From Candidatus Hermodarchaeota archaeon (lineage in GTDB: Archaea; Asgardarchaeota; Hermodarchaeia; Hermodarchaeales; Hermodarchaeaceae), in contig JAEOUH010000074.1 in assembly GCA_016839365.1 (NCBI GenBank), positions 1 through 58,303 on the forward strand: a stretch of DNA of 58,303 nucleotides, written 5' to 3'. The position numbers were made by a program, and so were the translations under genes. The notes below the pieces were generated by a model. The model was given only the letters and a program-made list of their open reading frames with translations, made no database searches and had not been told where the DNA came from. How positions within the stretch are numbered: the stretch's first letter is position 1; every line of letters starts with the position of its first letter. This document shows, in pieces, positions 25,482 to 33,757 of this stretch.

Positions 25482-25913
25482 ATGAAAGGCGATTTAGCAA
25501 CAGTCTTAGACTCTATTAAAAAACAGCAAGCAATCTCTGGTGCTTCACTTGTTAATCTTAACAGGTTCTGTGGCGACCGTTTTTGGAAGGCTCTTCAAGC
25601 GGTAGCTAATGATCTGGTGAAAAAATATATATTCGAACCCAGCGGTAGAGAGGCATGGGTGGTTGTAGGGAAAAGCCGGGATTATCGTGTTTTATCTGAA
25701 GTATATTGTGACTGTGAAGACTTCTATATCAATGTGATAGTAAAACGCACTGCAGATCTTTGTTATCATATTCTCGCACAAATTCTTGCCAATGCATTAA
25801 GTACGTATTCGGAAATTCGCGTCGATGATATGGTGTATGAAACATTACGTGAAGAATGGGAAAGATTACAAGAAAAGCCAGCGGGTCAAAAATCGAAGAA
25901 AGGGGATGTTTGA
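25482..25913 (+). CDS. SWIM zinc-finger protein
   Basis: This is a small protein of about 143 residues with a SWIM zinc motif, C-x-C then C-x-H: YCDCEDF near residue 75 and CYHILA near 94. Before it lie conserved hydrophobic strands (AWVVVGKSRDYRVLSE), the usual layout for SWIM domains. A Lys-rich tail ends the protein. SWIM proteins bind DNA or protein partners and in eukaryotes (Sws1) help Rad51 paralogues. Here it sits between a metallophosphoesterase and Lhr, divergent from the former. The start may also be GTG 25467. The zinc motif is clear; the partner is unknown. Confidence 0.8.
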   Translation: MKGDLATVLDSIKKQQAISGASLVNLNRFCGDRFWKALQAVANDLVKKYIFEPSGREAWVVVGKSRDYRVLSEVYCDCEDFYINVIVKRTADLCYHILAQILANALSTYSEIRVDDMVYETLREEWERLQEKPAGQKSKKGDV

Positions 25914-25929
25914 GTAAACTTAAAAAGCA

Positions 25930-26067
25930 GTGAAAGAACTTGGCAGGACGGTTCTGCAAATGGATGCCGTATATCAAATCTATTACATCGTAACCATTTC
26001 GCTCTCAATTTTAGCAAGTCTACTTATCATTGCCTACCACATCCTAAGCGGACGCGAAGAACAATAA
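25930..26067 (+). CDS. Candidate single-span membrane microprotein
   Basis: This short frame starts at GTG 25930 (45 residues) or ATG 25960 (35 residues). Its stop is TAA at 26065. The product from the ATG is almost one transmembrane helix (IYYIVTISLSILASLLIIAY) followed by HILSGREEQ. It begins 16 bases after the SWIM gene stop and could be co-transcribed with it. Such short hydrophobic frames can arise by chance, so evidence is the clean helix, charged tail and tight placement only. Confidence 0.45.
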   Translation: MKELGRTVLQMDAVYQIYYIVTISLSILASLLIIAYHILSGREEQ

Positions 26068-26075
26068 TCTCATGA

Positions 26076-28889
26076 TTAAGGCTTTGCTTCAGCCCACCAT
26101 TCCCTGGTTCGGATGAACTGCTTCTCATTTTCTAAAATTAGACGATAGAATTCGCTTTCAGGACGTTCATGACTTCCTGCAAGAATCCGTTTAACAACAG
26201 TTGGTCCCACCCCCCTACCCGCCATGGCAATTAGCGCTGGTTTTCCATAGTTAAGTACAACCTCAGCATTTTCGCGACCTTTTCGAAGAGCCGTTTGCTC
26301 TTCAGTGGATAATCGTTGTCCCGCTCGGTGGCGGCGAATCGCTTTTTGTAATAATTCATCCGTTGGAAAAACCCCAGCAATAAGCCTAGAGGCACATTTC
26401 TTACAATGAGGGTGGTCATCCAAATGCTTGATGGTTCGCACACTTGACCATTGTCCACAATGTAAGCAAACCAGTCGGACTTTTCGATTCAAAAGGCGCT
26501 TCTTAGTTTGTTCGAGGATATACGATTCAGGAATTTCTGGTTCAAGAAACTCGCCAAATCGTGCTAGAATTTGTCGAGCAAAAGGGGATGGGCGAGGCTG
26601 ATGGATTTTTTGTACTTCGATTTCCTTGGCCTGTATGGCTACTAAAAGAGCTCGTGTGTTAGGGATATCCAGCTTATCTACATAGAACTCCCTTAAAGCC
26701 TCTTCAATAATTGGAGTTCCTGTGAAATATTGCATTAAACGAAGAAGTTGACTGCTTTTAAGGCTCGCAGAATGTGAAATCACCCCGAATCTACGCGCGA
26801 CATGAAGGAACCGTCGGGCAAAATACGGGGATCGCAACAAGATGATTTCCAGCAGCTCATCCATATGAGAGGCTTCAAGTTGTCGCAGTCCTTCATATAA
26901 AGCCTCGCCGATTGCATATCCGCCGCCACGTTCGAATCGAAAAAGAATACGGTATTGGTCTGCATGAAATACAATTTCCCTTCCTAATTGCGAGGTTAGA
27001 AGGGCTGCAAGCAAGCGACCAAGGGTTTGGTTGATTCGAGTTCCATAGCAGGAATGGATGACAATCAATTCATGTCCTACTTCGATGGTGATATTTTGGT
27101 TATTTGGAACGAAGCCACTTTGAACTTGTTTGGTAATGGTTTTTAGCTGAATGTTTTTCGCTGGCTCATCGATATCGATATTGTATGATAGTGAGTCAGG
27201 GTGATCTAAATTTTCTGCGACTTTATTCCATAAATCACTCACGCCTTCTACAACCATCTTAGAGACGGGGATTAGCTCTCCACTCCATCTGGGGATTCGT
27301 CCTTTCGTTTGCTGAATGGCTGTCACATATACGCGTTCTTCATCCTGTTTGACGACCTCCCACGGTCGTCCACGCAGAACAAGAATGTTGCCTGTATGCC
27401 CGTATTCTTCAGCAAAACCCGTATCAAGGCGACCAACTGGCCTATTTGTGGCCATGTTGATAACCCGATGGTGAGGGGTATCAGGAATCACGGAAAGGTT
27501 CTCGAAATAATAAGAATAGGATTTCCGCCTTGGTCTAAGGATTACATCGTCTCTCGATATTAACCCTTCAATTTGAAGATATTCAATCACTTCTCTGATT
27601 TTTTCATTTTTAAGAGAGCGGTAAGGGGGTGCACGTTTAATGATGTTAATCGCCTGTGAGTAGGTTAGTGTCTTATATTCGATTGCGAGTCCAACCAGCT
27701 GATGAGCGACTATATCCAACGCGTTATAATGAATAGGCGGTGTTTCAAGGAACCCCTCTAAGGCCTTCTCAGCGACTACGATTCCTTCACAAACATCATC
27801 AAACCTGGTGGTGATAATTACTCCTTTTGATTCTCGATCAAGTTGATGTCCTGATCGGCCTACGCGTTGAAGTAGCCGAATTACTTGACGTGGTGAGCCG
27901 TACTGGATTACTAAATCAACTAACCCAATGTCTAGCCCAAGCTCTAGGGACGAAGTACATACTAAATAGGGCACCTCACCGGTTTTGAATTTCTGTTCTG
28001 CCTCTATTCGAGCCTCTCGAGAAAGGGAACCATGGTGGACTCCAGATTCGCTATCATGGAGTCTTGCTAGTCTAAGCCCTAATGCCTCAGCAGTTTGGCG
28101 CTCATTACAAAATATCAGAGTTGATGAATGGTTGCTCACCAACTCCCATATCCTTTCAGCCGGGCTGTCAAGAGGTGACTTATCCTCCTCAGCAAGAGAC
28201 AATGGACAATATTCAAGATGAAAATTAAAGTTCTTTGAGGCGGAAGATTTTACGATTCCTACTTTCTCCTCCCCACCCATGAACTTCTGAATATCAATTG
28301 GATTCCCAACGGTAGCAGATAATCCAACCCTTTGAAATGGTGTCTTTGTTAATTCACGGAGTCGCTCTAACGCCACCATTAATTGGACTCCACGTTTACT
28401 AGCTGCTAGCTCATGGATCTCATCGATGACCACACATCTGACATTACGAAGGTGCTCACGAATCCGTTTTCCAACTAAAATCGCTTGTAGGGTTTCAGGT
28501 GTTATAATAAACATTTGAGGCGGTTTCAGTGTCTGCCGACGGCGAGCCGAAGCCGGCGTATCACCATGCCTGACTTCTACACGAATTTTAAGCTGTTGAG
28601 CAATTAGAACAAGGCGACGTAAAATATCCCGATTAAGCGCTCTAAGAGGAGTAACCCAGATAATCTGAACACGTTCTGTACTCTTTGGTTCATCGAGAAG
28701 CCGATTGATCAATGGAAGGAAGGCGGCTTCTGTTTTTCCATGTCCGGTAGGGGCAATGAGAAGAACAGACTCACCTCTAAGGATCCGTGGAATGCTACGG
28801 TTCTGAATAGGTGTAGGTGTCTGGAATCCCTGTTTTTTAATTTCCTCTGAAAGTCTGGGATTCAAGAGCCCAAATACGGTTCTCTCCAC
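26076..28889 (-). CDS. lhr: Lhr-type superfamily 2 helicase
   Basis: A large ATP-dependent helicase of 937 residues acting on DNA or RNA:DNA hybrids. Q-motif GFQTPTPIQNRSIP is near 21-34. Walker A APTGHGKTEA is near 46-55, and VEVRHGDTPASARRRQ near 105-120. DEIH box CVVIDEIHELA is near 152-162. SSLELGLDIGLVDLVIQYGSP and motif VI LLQRVGRSGHQLDRES near 340-355 follow. The Lhr-specific winged-helix and C-terminal parts come next, including a zinc-binding-like CLHCGQW and CKKCASRL pair near 810-833. It is the archaeal Lhr core form without the long bacterial tail. RPA starts divergently 105 bases away. Confidence 0.93.
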   Translation of the reverse strand: MERTVFGLLNPRLSEEIKKQGFQTPTPIQNRSIPRILRGESVLLIAPTGHGKTEAAFLPLINRLLDEPKSTERVQIIWVTPLRALNRDILRRLVLIAQQLKIRVEVRHGDTPASARRRQTLKPPQMFIITPETLQAILVGKRIREHLRNVRCVVIDEIHELAASKRGVQLMVALERLRELTKTPFQRVGLSATVGNPIDIQKFMGGEEKVGIVKSSASKNFNFHLEYCPLSLAEEDKSPLDSPAERIWELVSNHSSTLIFCNERQTAEALGLRLARLHDSESGVHHGSLSREARIEAEQKFKTGEVPYLVCTSSLELGLDIGLVDLVIQYGSPRQVIRLLQRVGRSGHQLDRESKGVIITTRFDDVCEGIVVAEKALEGFLETPPIHYNALDIVAHQLVGLAIEYKTLTYSQAINIIKRAPPYRSLKNEKIREVIEYLQIEGLISRDDVILRPRRKSYSYYFENLSVIPDTPHHRVINMATNRPVGRLDTGFAEEYGHTGNILVLRGRPWEVVKQDEERVYVTAIQQTKGRIPRWSGELIPVSKMVVEGVSDLWNKVAENLDHPDSLSYNIDIDEPAKNIQLKTITKQVQSGFVPNNQNITIEVGHELIVIHSCYGTRINQTLGRLLAALLTSQLGREIVFHADQYRILFRFERGGGYAIGEALYEGLRQLEASHMDELLEIILLRSPYFARRFLHVARRFGVISHSASLKSSQLLRLMQYFTGTPIIEEALREFYVDKLDIPNTRALLVAIQAKEIEVQKIHQPRPSPFARQILARFGEFLEPEIPESYILEQTKKRLLNRKVRLVCLHCGQWSSVRTIKHLDDHPHCKKCASRLIAGVFPTDELLQKAIRRHRAGQRLSTEEQTALRKGRENAEVVLNYGKPALIAMAGRGVGPTVVKRILAGSHERPESEFYRLILENEKQFIRTREWWAEAKP

Positions 28890-28994
28890 ACTTTCGCGCC
28901 TCTATCTTTTCCGGTTCCATGGTGATATTTTTAATACAATGGCTGTAGAAACCTGTGGTATTAGATTATCAACCTTGGGAGGTTGATTTTAAAC

Positions 28995-30734
28995 GTGCCA
29001 CTTAAGCTTGCCGAAATTATTGATTTGATTGTTTCTAAATCCGGCAAATCCAAGGAAGAGGTTCTCCAATTAGTTGAAGCAAAAAAGCAGGAATTGGACG
29101 GATATGTAACCGATGAAGGTGCGGCATCCTTAGTAGCCCGTGAATTAGATTTAGATCTATTCGAAAACCAAGCTACGCCTGACCTCAAACTAACCATACG
29201 CGATCTTGTCACAGGGATGACGGGAGTTTCACTGAATGTAAAAGTCACTCGGATTTATCCCGTGCGAACATTCCAGAGAAAACAAGGAGGAGAAGGGCAA
29301 GTCGCCAGTATAATTGGTAATGATTCAACAGGATCGATTCGCATCACTTTCTGGAATAAGCATACCCAACCCATAGAAGATAAGGAATTTGATGAAGGTG
29401 ATCTTCTCCGCATTATAAATGGACGAGTAAGAACAGGACTTCGTGACCAAATAGAAATCCACCTTGGCGGGGGAAGTCGTATAATGATCAATCCCCCCGA
29501 TGTTGACCCTAAGGACTTTCCTGATACTGTGATGACCCTGACAAAAATCAACTTACTCCAGGAAGGAATGAGTGATGTGTGTATTGAAGGTGAAGTGACG
29601 GATAAGTATCGTATTACATCTTTTAGTCGGGGAAATTCGGAGGGGACTGTAGCCAATTTAGCGATTCGCGATGATACTGGACGCACTCGCCTTGTCTTAT
29701 GGGATGAACAGAGTGAATGGTTCAACAAGTTGTCAATAAATGATAGGATTCGTATCGAAAGTGGATATGTACGATTGGATCGAAACAACGTGCCAGAACT
29801 ACATCTAGGTCGACGTGGACGTATACAACAACTTACTTCGACCGCCGGTGAATCACCAAAGGGTCCACCCACGCCTCAGATGCTTAAGGATTTGAAACCC
29901 GGAGATTATGCCAGCGCCGTTGGTGTTACTGTGATTGAAAATGAAGGCCTAAGCACCTTCACTAGACGTGATGGTCAAGAAGGTAAGCGTCTTGCATTTA
30001 CTTTAGCAGATGATTCGGGTCAAGTTCGCGCTGTAGCTTGGGGTAAAGCCGCTGAGAATCTAGTAGATGTGCAAAAAGGTTCACTCCTCCTCCTAGAGGG
30101 GGTCAGTTGCCGATCCGGACTTCGAGGGGGTCTTGAGCTCCATATCAATGAAGCGACACAAGTTCTACGAAATCCTCCTAATCTAAAAATAAAGAGTCCG
30201 TCAGAAACAATTCTCAAAAGCCCGCAAACAGAGTCTCCTACAAAGTTTTTAGCTGAAGTAACGGAAGGAAACTTCGTTTCAGTTCGTGGGACAATTGTAC
30301 AGGTTATTCACCAAAAATCCGTTTACGAGTCCTGTCCTAAATGTTTCAAAAAAGTCTCGCAAAGCAATTCAACAATAACATGTCCAAAGTGTGGAAAGAT
30401 CTCCAAATCTGAACCACGACTCATCGCAAAAATCGTCATCGATGATGGGACCGAAAACATCCGCGCGAGCCTCATTGGGCATTCAGCAGAGAAGCTCTTC
30501 GGAATTACTAGCGTCGAAGCGAAGCGTCTAATTACGGAATCAGGGAACGAAGACGAACCCGTTAGTCAAGTAGAGGAAGGCCTACTCGGTAAAGAGATTC
30601 AACTATCTGGGCGAATCAACCTAAACAATTTCTCTAATGAGTTAGAACTTTCCGTTAATGAAGTTTCTGACGCAGATTCACTCGAAGTTGCGAACCAGCT
30701 AGTCAATGACCTCGAACGAAAAGCCCAAAGGTAA
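28995..30734 (+). CDS. Replication protein A, single-stranded DNA-binding (multi-OB)
   Basis: RPA covers single-stranded DNA in replication and repair. About 579 residues contain at least three OB-fold repeats, each seen as VTRIYPVRTFQRKQG...TGSIRITFWN, VTDKYRITSFSR...GRTRLVLWDEQ and VTVIENEGLSTFTRR...GQVRAVAWGKA. A zinc-binding OB domain follows with CPKC near 448 and CPKCGK near 465, and a last OB-like region. GGAGGTTGAT at 28979-28988 pairs well with rRNA and points to GTG 28995 as the start rather than TTG 28983. It lies next to Lhr and Elf1. Confidence 0.92.
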   Translation: MPLKLAEIIDLIVSKSGKSKEEVLQLVEAKKQELDGYVTDEGAASLVARELDLDLFENQATPDLKLTIRDLVTGMTGVSLNVKVTRIYPVRTFQRKQGGEGQVASIIGNDSTGSIRITFWNKHTQPIEDKEFDEGDLLRIINGRVRTGLRDQIEIHLGGGSRIMINPPDVDPKDFPDTVMTLTKINLLQEGMSDVCIEGEVTDKYRITSFSRGNSEGTVANLAIRDDTGRTRLVLWDEQSEWFNKLSINDRIRIESGYVRLDRNNVPELHLGRRGRIQQLTSTAGESPKGPPTPQMLKDLKPGDYASAVGVTVIENEGLSTFTRRDGQEGKRLAFTLADDSGQVRAVAWGKAAENLVDVQKGSLLLLEGVSCRSGLRGGLELHINEATQVLRNPPNLKIKSPSETILKSPQTESPTKFLAEVTEGNFVSVRGTIVQVIHQKSVYESCPKCFKKVSQSNSTITCPKCGKISKSEPRLIAKIVIDDGTENIRASLIGHSAEKLFGITSVEAKRLITESGNEDEPVSQVEEGLLGKEIQLSGRINLNNFSNELELSVNEVSDADSLEVANQLVNDLERKAQR

Positions 30735-30792
30735 GATACTTCTATTACTCTAAATACCGAAACATGGCATTCAGAATCAAAAGGTGCATGAA

Positions 30793-31074
30793 ATGGGTAG
30801 GCGACGAAGAAAAACTACACCTAGGCGCCCAATCCGCTCTATTCCATCGATTTTCAATTGCCCCCGGTGCGGGCGTAATGCAGTTCGAGTAGAACTCAAT
30901 AAAAACATAGGACAAGCAACTATTCATTGTGGCAACTGCGATGTGCAAGCCACAATAAGCATTACACCTCTAACAGAACCTGTTGATGTTTATGGCGAAT
31001 TTGTTGACATTTGCGCTTCTCAGTCAACAACAGATACAAAACCCCACAACTCGCATCTTTCTTCTGAATCGTAA
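30793..31074 (+). CDS. Elf1-like transcription elongation factor
   Basis: A zinc-ribbon protein of about 93 residues. It opens with the basic run MGRRRRKTTPRR, then has IFNCPRCGRNAVRVEL near 22-37 and IHCGNCDVQA near 49-58 (four zinc ligands), and ends with PLTEPVDVYGEFVD. All of this follows eukaryotic Elf1/ELOF1, including the basic N-terminus and the EPxDVYxxFxD signature. Elf1 binds elongating RNA polymerase II near the DNA. Homologues occur in Asgard and a few other archaea. GGTG lies 6 bases before ATG 30793, favouring it over GTG or ATG further up. A Ser/Thr-rich tail is extra. Confidence 0.9.
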   Translation: MGRRRRKTTPRRPIRSIPSIFNCPRCGRNAVRVELNKNIGQATIHCGNCDVQATISITPLTEPVDVYGEFVDICASQSTTDTKPHNSHLSSES

Positions 31075-31136
31075 TCTTTTTTATTTTTACTTCTGCTACG
31101 TATCCACACCCTAAAAGAAATCCTCGCTGATGTTAA

Positions 31137-31826
31137 ATGACCGTCTGTTGCATTATCCCTGCTTTCCAAGAATCTCGAGCCATCAAAGAAGTAGTAACCC
31201 TTTCTCAGAAATTTTGTACTTGTGTAATTGTGATCGATGATGGTAGCACAGACAACACAGGCCAGATCGCTGAACAAAATGGCGCAAAGGTCCTTCGCCA
31301 CTCTCGCAATATTGGAAAAGGAGCTGCATTACGAACAGGATTCAACTATGCAATAGATACGGACTGTGAAATAATCATCACGCTGGATGGTGACCTGCAG
31401 CACAATCCACGATCAATTCCACGGTTCATTCAAAAAATCGAAGAAGGATTTGATGTTGTTGTCGGTTCCCGTTCATCAACCCAATCTGAGGAAATGCCAT
31501 TTATGAGGAAATTAAGCAACCTTATCACAACTCAGGTTCTAAGGGTTTTCTTCAGGGTTCCAGTGACAGATTCTCAATCTGGATATCGCGCGTTCAAGAG
31601 AAGGGTTTTAGCAGTGTTACAAGTACGAGATGATGGATTTGCTGCAGAAACAGAGATTCTCATTGACGCTCAGCGCGCTGGATTCAAAATTTCTGAGATT
31701 CCGATAGCTACGAACTATGGTGCTGAAGAATCAAAAATTCGCGCTCGCAGAGATATCACTCGATGGCTTCTGACGCTTTCGAAAAACTTCCGCCCTTATC
31801 CTCGTTTAGTTCGCCAGAGTGAGTAA
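31137..31826 (+). CDS. GT2 glycosyltransferase, DPM1-like
   Basis: A family-2 glycosyltransferase of 229 residues, like dolichyl-phosphate mannose or glucose synthases. CCIIPAFQESRAI near 4-16 and VIVIDDGSTDNTGQIAEQ near 30-47 form the nucleotide-sugar site. NIGKGAALRTGF near 58-69, LDGDLQHNP near 83-91 (metal-binding DxD region) and SGYRAFKRR near 144 complete the family set. There is no C-terminal membrane segment, as in DPM1. The gene overlaps the convergent 31796-32773 gene by 31 bases. Its context with a dolichol-kinase-like gene supports lipid-linked sugar synthesis. Confidence 0.88.
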   Translation: MTVCCIIPAFQESRAIKEVVTLSQKFCTCVIVIDDGSTDNTGQIAEQNGAKVLRHSRNIGKGAALRTGFNYAIDTDCEIIITLDGDLQHNPRSIPRFIQKIEEGFDVVVGSRSSTQSEEMPFMRKLSNLITTQVLRVFFRVPVTDSQSGYRAFKRRVLAVLQVRDDGFAAETEILIDAQRAGFKISEIPIATNYGAEESKIRARRDITRWLLTLSKNFRPYPRLVRQSE

Positions 31827-32773
31827 GCAAACACTACAAAGCCCACAATTAATACAAGAGCTACAAAGAAAATCATGATTTGTGAAGGGTCTTGAACCAT
31901 TTCAAGAGACATCCATCTGAAGACATTGTACCAAAGCACGCTGTTGTCCTCAGATTGGAACCAACTTTGATTCGTCGCCAGACAAGCTGTATCAGAAAAC
32001 ATCGTAGTTGATGAGCACAAGACAACCCTGGAGTTCCCTATCCAGAAGGCGGCGAGCCATGCAGGTTGATCTTGAATTACTTCTCCATTTAAAGCAATGG
32101 CTTGAGAGGTCTCTGAGCCGGTTGACACGATAAGATCTGGGTAAGTAGTTGTAAGCGAACCACCTGCAACGATGACCGAGTTGATACCTGCAATTATCGC
32201 TTCACGGTTTTGATGGGGAATTAAATACGAACTATTAACTTCAATATTGTACGGCAGGATTCGGGCGGCTCCTGAATCGATGATGGCATCTCCCTCTGTT
32301 CCATCGTTACCAGTTACAGTGGTAAACTGAATCCGCGATTCGAACAAAGCTTGGAGAATCAAGTTAACAACAAGTGGATTTCCAATTTGTCGGTTAGTAA
32401 CTTGATAATCGCCTAACAGAAACAGTGACCCTCCCTGTCCAACATACTCGGATATAACGTCAAGTTCGGAGGCAGAATAATTGGTCATTGGGTTTGGAAT
32501 TACAAGTATGTGTGATCGCGAAAGGTTTGCGGCAGTTAATTCTCCATCATGAAGTATTCTAACCTGATATTCCGGATAATTTGCAAAGAATCCTACAGCT
32601 TCAGTGAAATTACGTTTTGCTATAGTATAGGTCGAGTCGTGGCTAAAATCGATGACAATAGATATTTGCCCTTCTTCTTGTTGTTGGGTTGTGCCTCGTG
32701 TCTGTGGGACTATGAATAGCAGAAGTATAACTAAGAGCCCTACAATGAGTTTTTGTCGGGACAGGAGAACCAT
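31796..32773 (-). CDS. Secreted single-span protein, GldG/IFT52/OST48-like
   Basis: The 325-residue protein has an N-terminal signal peptide (residues 8-27), an extracellular domain, one C-terminal span (about 297-318) and a short basic tail. The domain starts with a strand ISIVIDFSHDSTY, then AANLSRSHILVIPNP, SELDVISEYVGQGGSLFLLGD, and ends with NSRVVLCSSTTMFSD and VLWYNVFRW. This pattern is shared by the DUF4350/GldG, IFT52 and OST48/Wbp1 group. OST48 has the same topology and similar late motifs. Neighbours are a DPM1-like transferase and a dolichol-kinase-like gene. The oligosaccharyltransferase role is inference. Confidence 0.6.
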   Translation of the reverse strand: MVLLSRQKLIVGLLVILLLFIVPQTRGTTQQQEEGQISIVIDFSHDSTYTIAKRNFTEAVGFFANYPEYQVRILHDGELTAANLSRSHILVIPNPMTNYSASELDVISEYVGQGGSLFLLGDYQVTNRQIGNPLVVNLILQALFESRIQFTTVTGNDGTEGDAIIDSGAARILPYNIEVNSSYLIPHQNREAIIAGINSVIVAGGSLTTTYPDLIVSTGSETSQAIALNGEVIQDQPAWLAAFWIGNSRVVLCSSTTMFSDTACLATNQSWFQSEDNSVLWYNVFRWMSLEMVQDPSQIMIFFVALVLIVGFVVFAYSLWRTKRG

Positions 32774-33055
32774 CTAGCGTTTTCACCCGGATGTGCTAGG
32801 CTCATGTGAAAACTATCAGACCTTAAAGCCTTTTCCCAAACGGAAGAAGTCAGATTTTACTGAAACTCCGTGATATGGGAAATTAACTAGCAACTAAGTT
32901 CTAGGGCGTGTTAAAGGGGGGAATTTAATGAAATCCTAAAGGCCAAGAATTAGTGAGTCTTCAAAGTGGACAACAAGAAATTCTATCTTAAAGCGCTGGG
33001 GGGCGTCGAATTCTGCCTAAACGCATAAGAGTCATGAATATAATCACTTAGTATA

Positions 33056-33757
33056 ATGGCAGATCCAATAGTCGCTAAAGAAGTTCAAAGGAAACTATTC
33101 CACTCGCTTATGATTTGTGTCGCATTAGTTAATGCAGTAGGATTAGCACTTTTCGGGATTCCCCATGGTGTACTGTTATCCGTTGGCTTTACGGGAATCA
33201 CTCTCGTATTCTTCCTTGGAATAGAAATCACAAGAATTCGTGTTTATGGATACTTCCCCTTCAAACGAATTCTAGCCCGTGTAATGCGACCACGTGAGCG
33301 AACCAGACTCGGTGCGAGTGTGTACTTTGCAGTTGGAACTATGATCACTTTTGTATCTCTTTATTTACTCAGCAACACTTTCCTATCATTTTTTGATATT
33401 ACAGCGATTTGGATGCTTTCAGGCTGGTTGGCCGTTGGAGCCGTCATGGTTGCTGCTATCGGAGATGGCATGGCTGCAATAATTGGCATTCGCTTCGGGA
33501 AACATCGTATTCGGGGCAATCGTACATTGGAAGGGGCTTTAGCTGGATTCATTTTCGGTTTTCTTGCCTTTCTACCTCTCTGGTTTCTCCTTAATATCCC
33601 ATTGATATATGGGTTGATTGCCGCTATTGTGCTATTTATCGTAGACCTCAGCGCGCCTCCCTTGGATGATAATCTATTAAATCCGATAGCCATTGGGTTG
33701 GCTCTTGCGTTTTTTGAAACTATTTTTGTCGTTCTTCTGGTTGGAGGGGTTGGCTGA
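33056..33757 (+). CDS. Dolichol kinase / phosphatidate cytidylyltransferase family protein
   Basis: A polytopic membrane protein of 233 residues with about six spans. EVQRKLFHSLM near 9-19 matches the opening of the SEC59/DGK1/VTE5 family. AIGDGMAAIIGIRFGKHRIRGNRTLEGALAGF near 138-169 contains the CTP-binding D-G-x-A...G...K-T-x-E-G core, and DDNLLNPI near 208 follows. Members use CTP to phosphorylate polyprenols or lipids. Given the nearby DPM1-like transferase, polyprenol recycling for N-glycosylation is likely, though phytol or geranylgeraniol kinase roles cannot be excluded. The polC start codon follows its stop directly. Confidence 0.85.
   Translation: MADPIVAKEVQRKLFHSLMICVALVNAVGLALFGIPHGVLLSVGFTGITLVFFLGIEITRIRVYGYFPFKRILARVMRPRERTRLGASVYFAVGTMITFVSLYLLSNTFLSFFDITAIWMLSGWLAVGAVMVAAIGDGMAAIIGIRFGKHRIRGNRTLEGALAGFIFGFLAFLPLWFLLNIPLIYGLIAAIVLFIVDLSAPPLDDNLLNPIAIGLALAFFETIFVVLLVGGVG

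Noticed and set aside
29255..29872. 205-codon open frame opposite RPA
   Set aside because: It is antisense to a clear multi-OB RPA and has low-complexity Ser/Arg-rich sequence typical of shadow frames.
32774..33055. 282-base divergent intergenic region searched for small genes or RNA
   Set aside because: No frame with a ribosome site, tRNA-like fold or clear repeat was found. It probably holds two promoters only.
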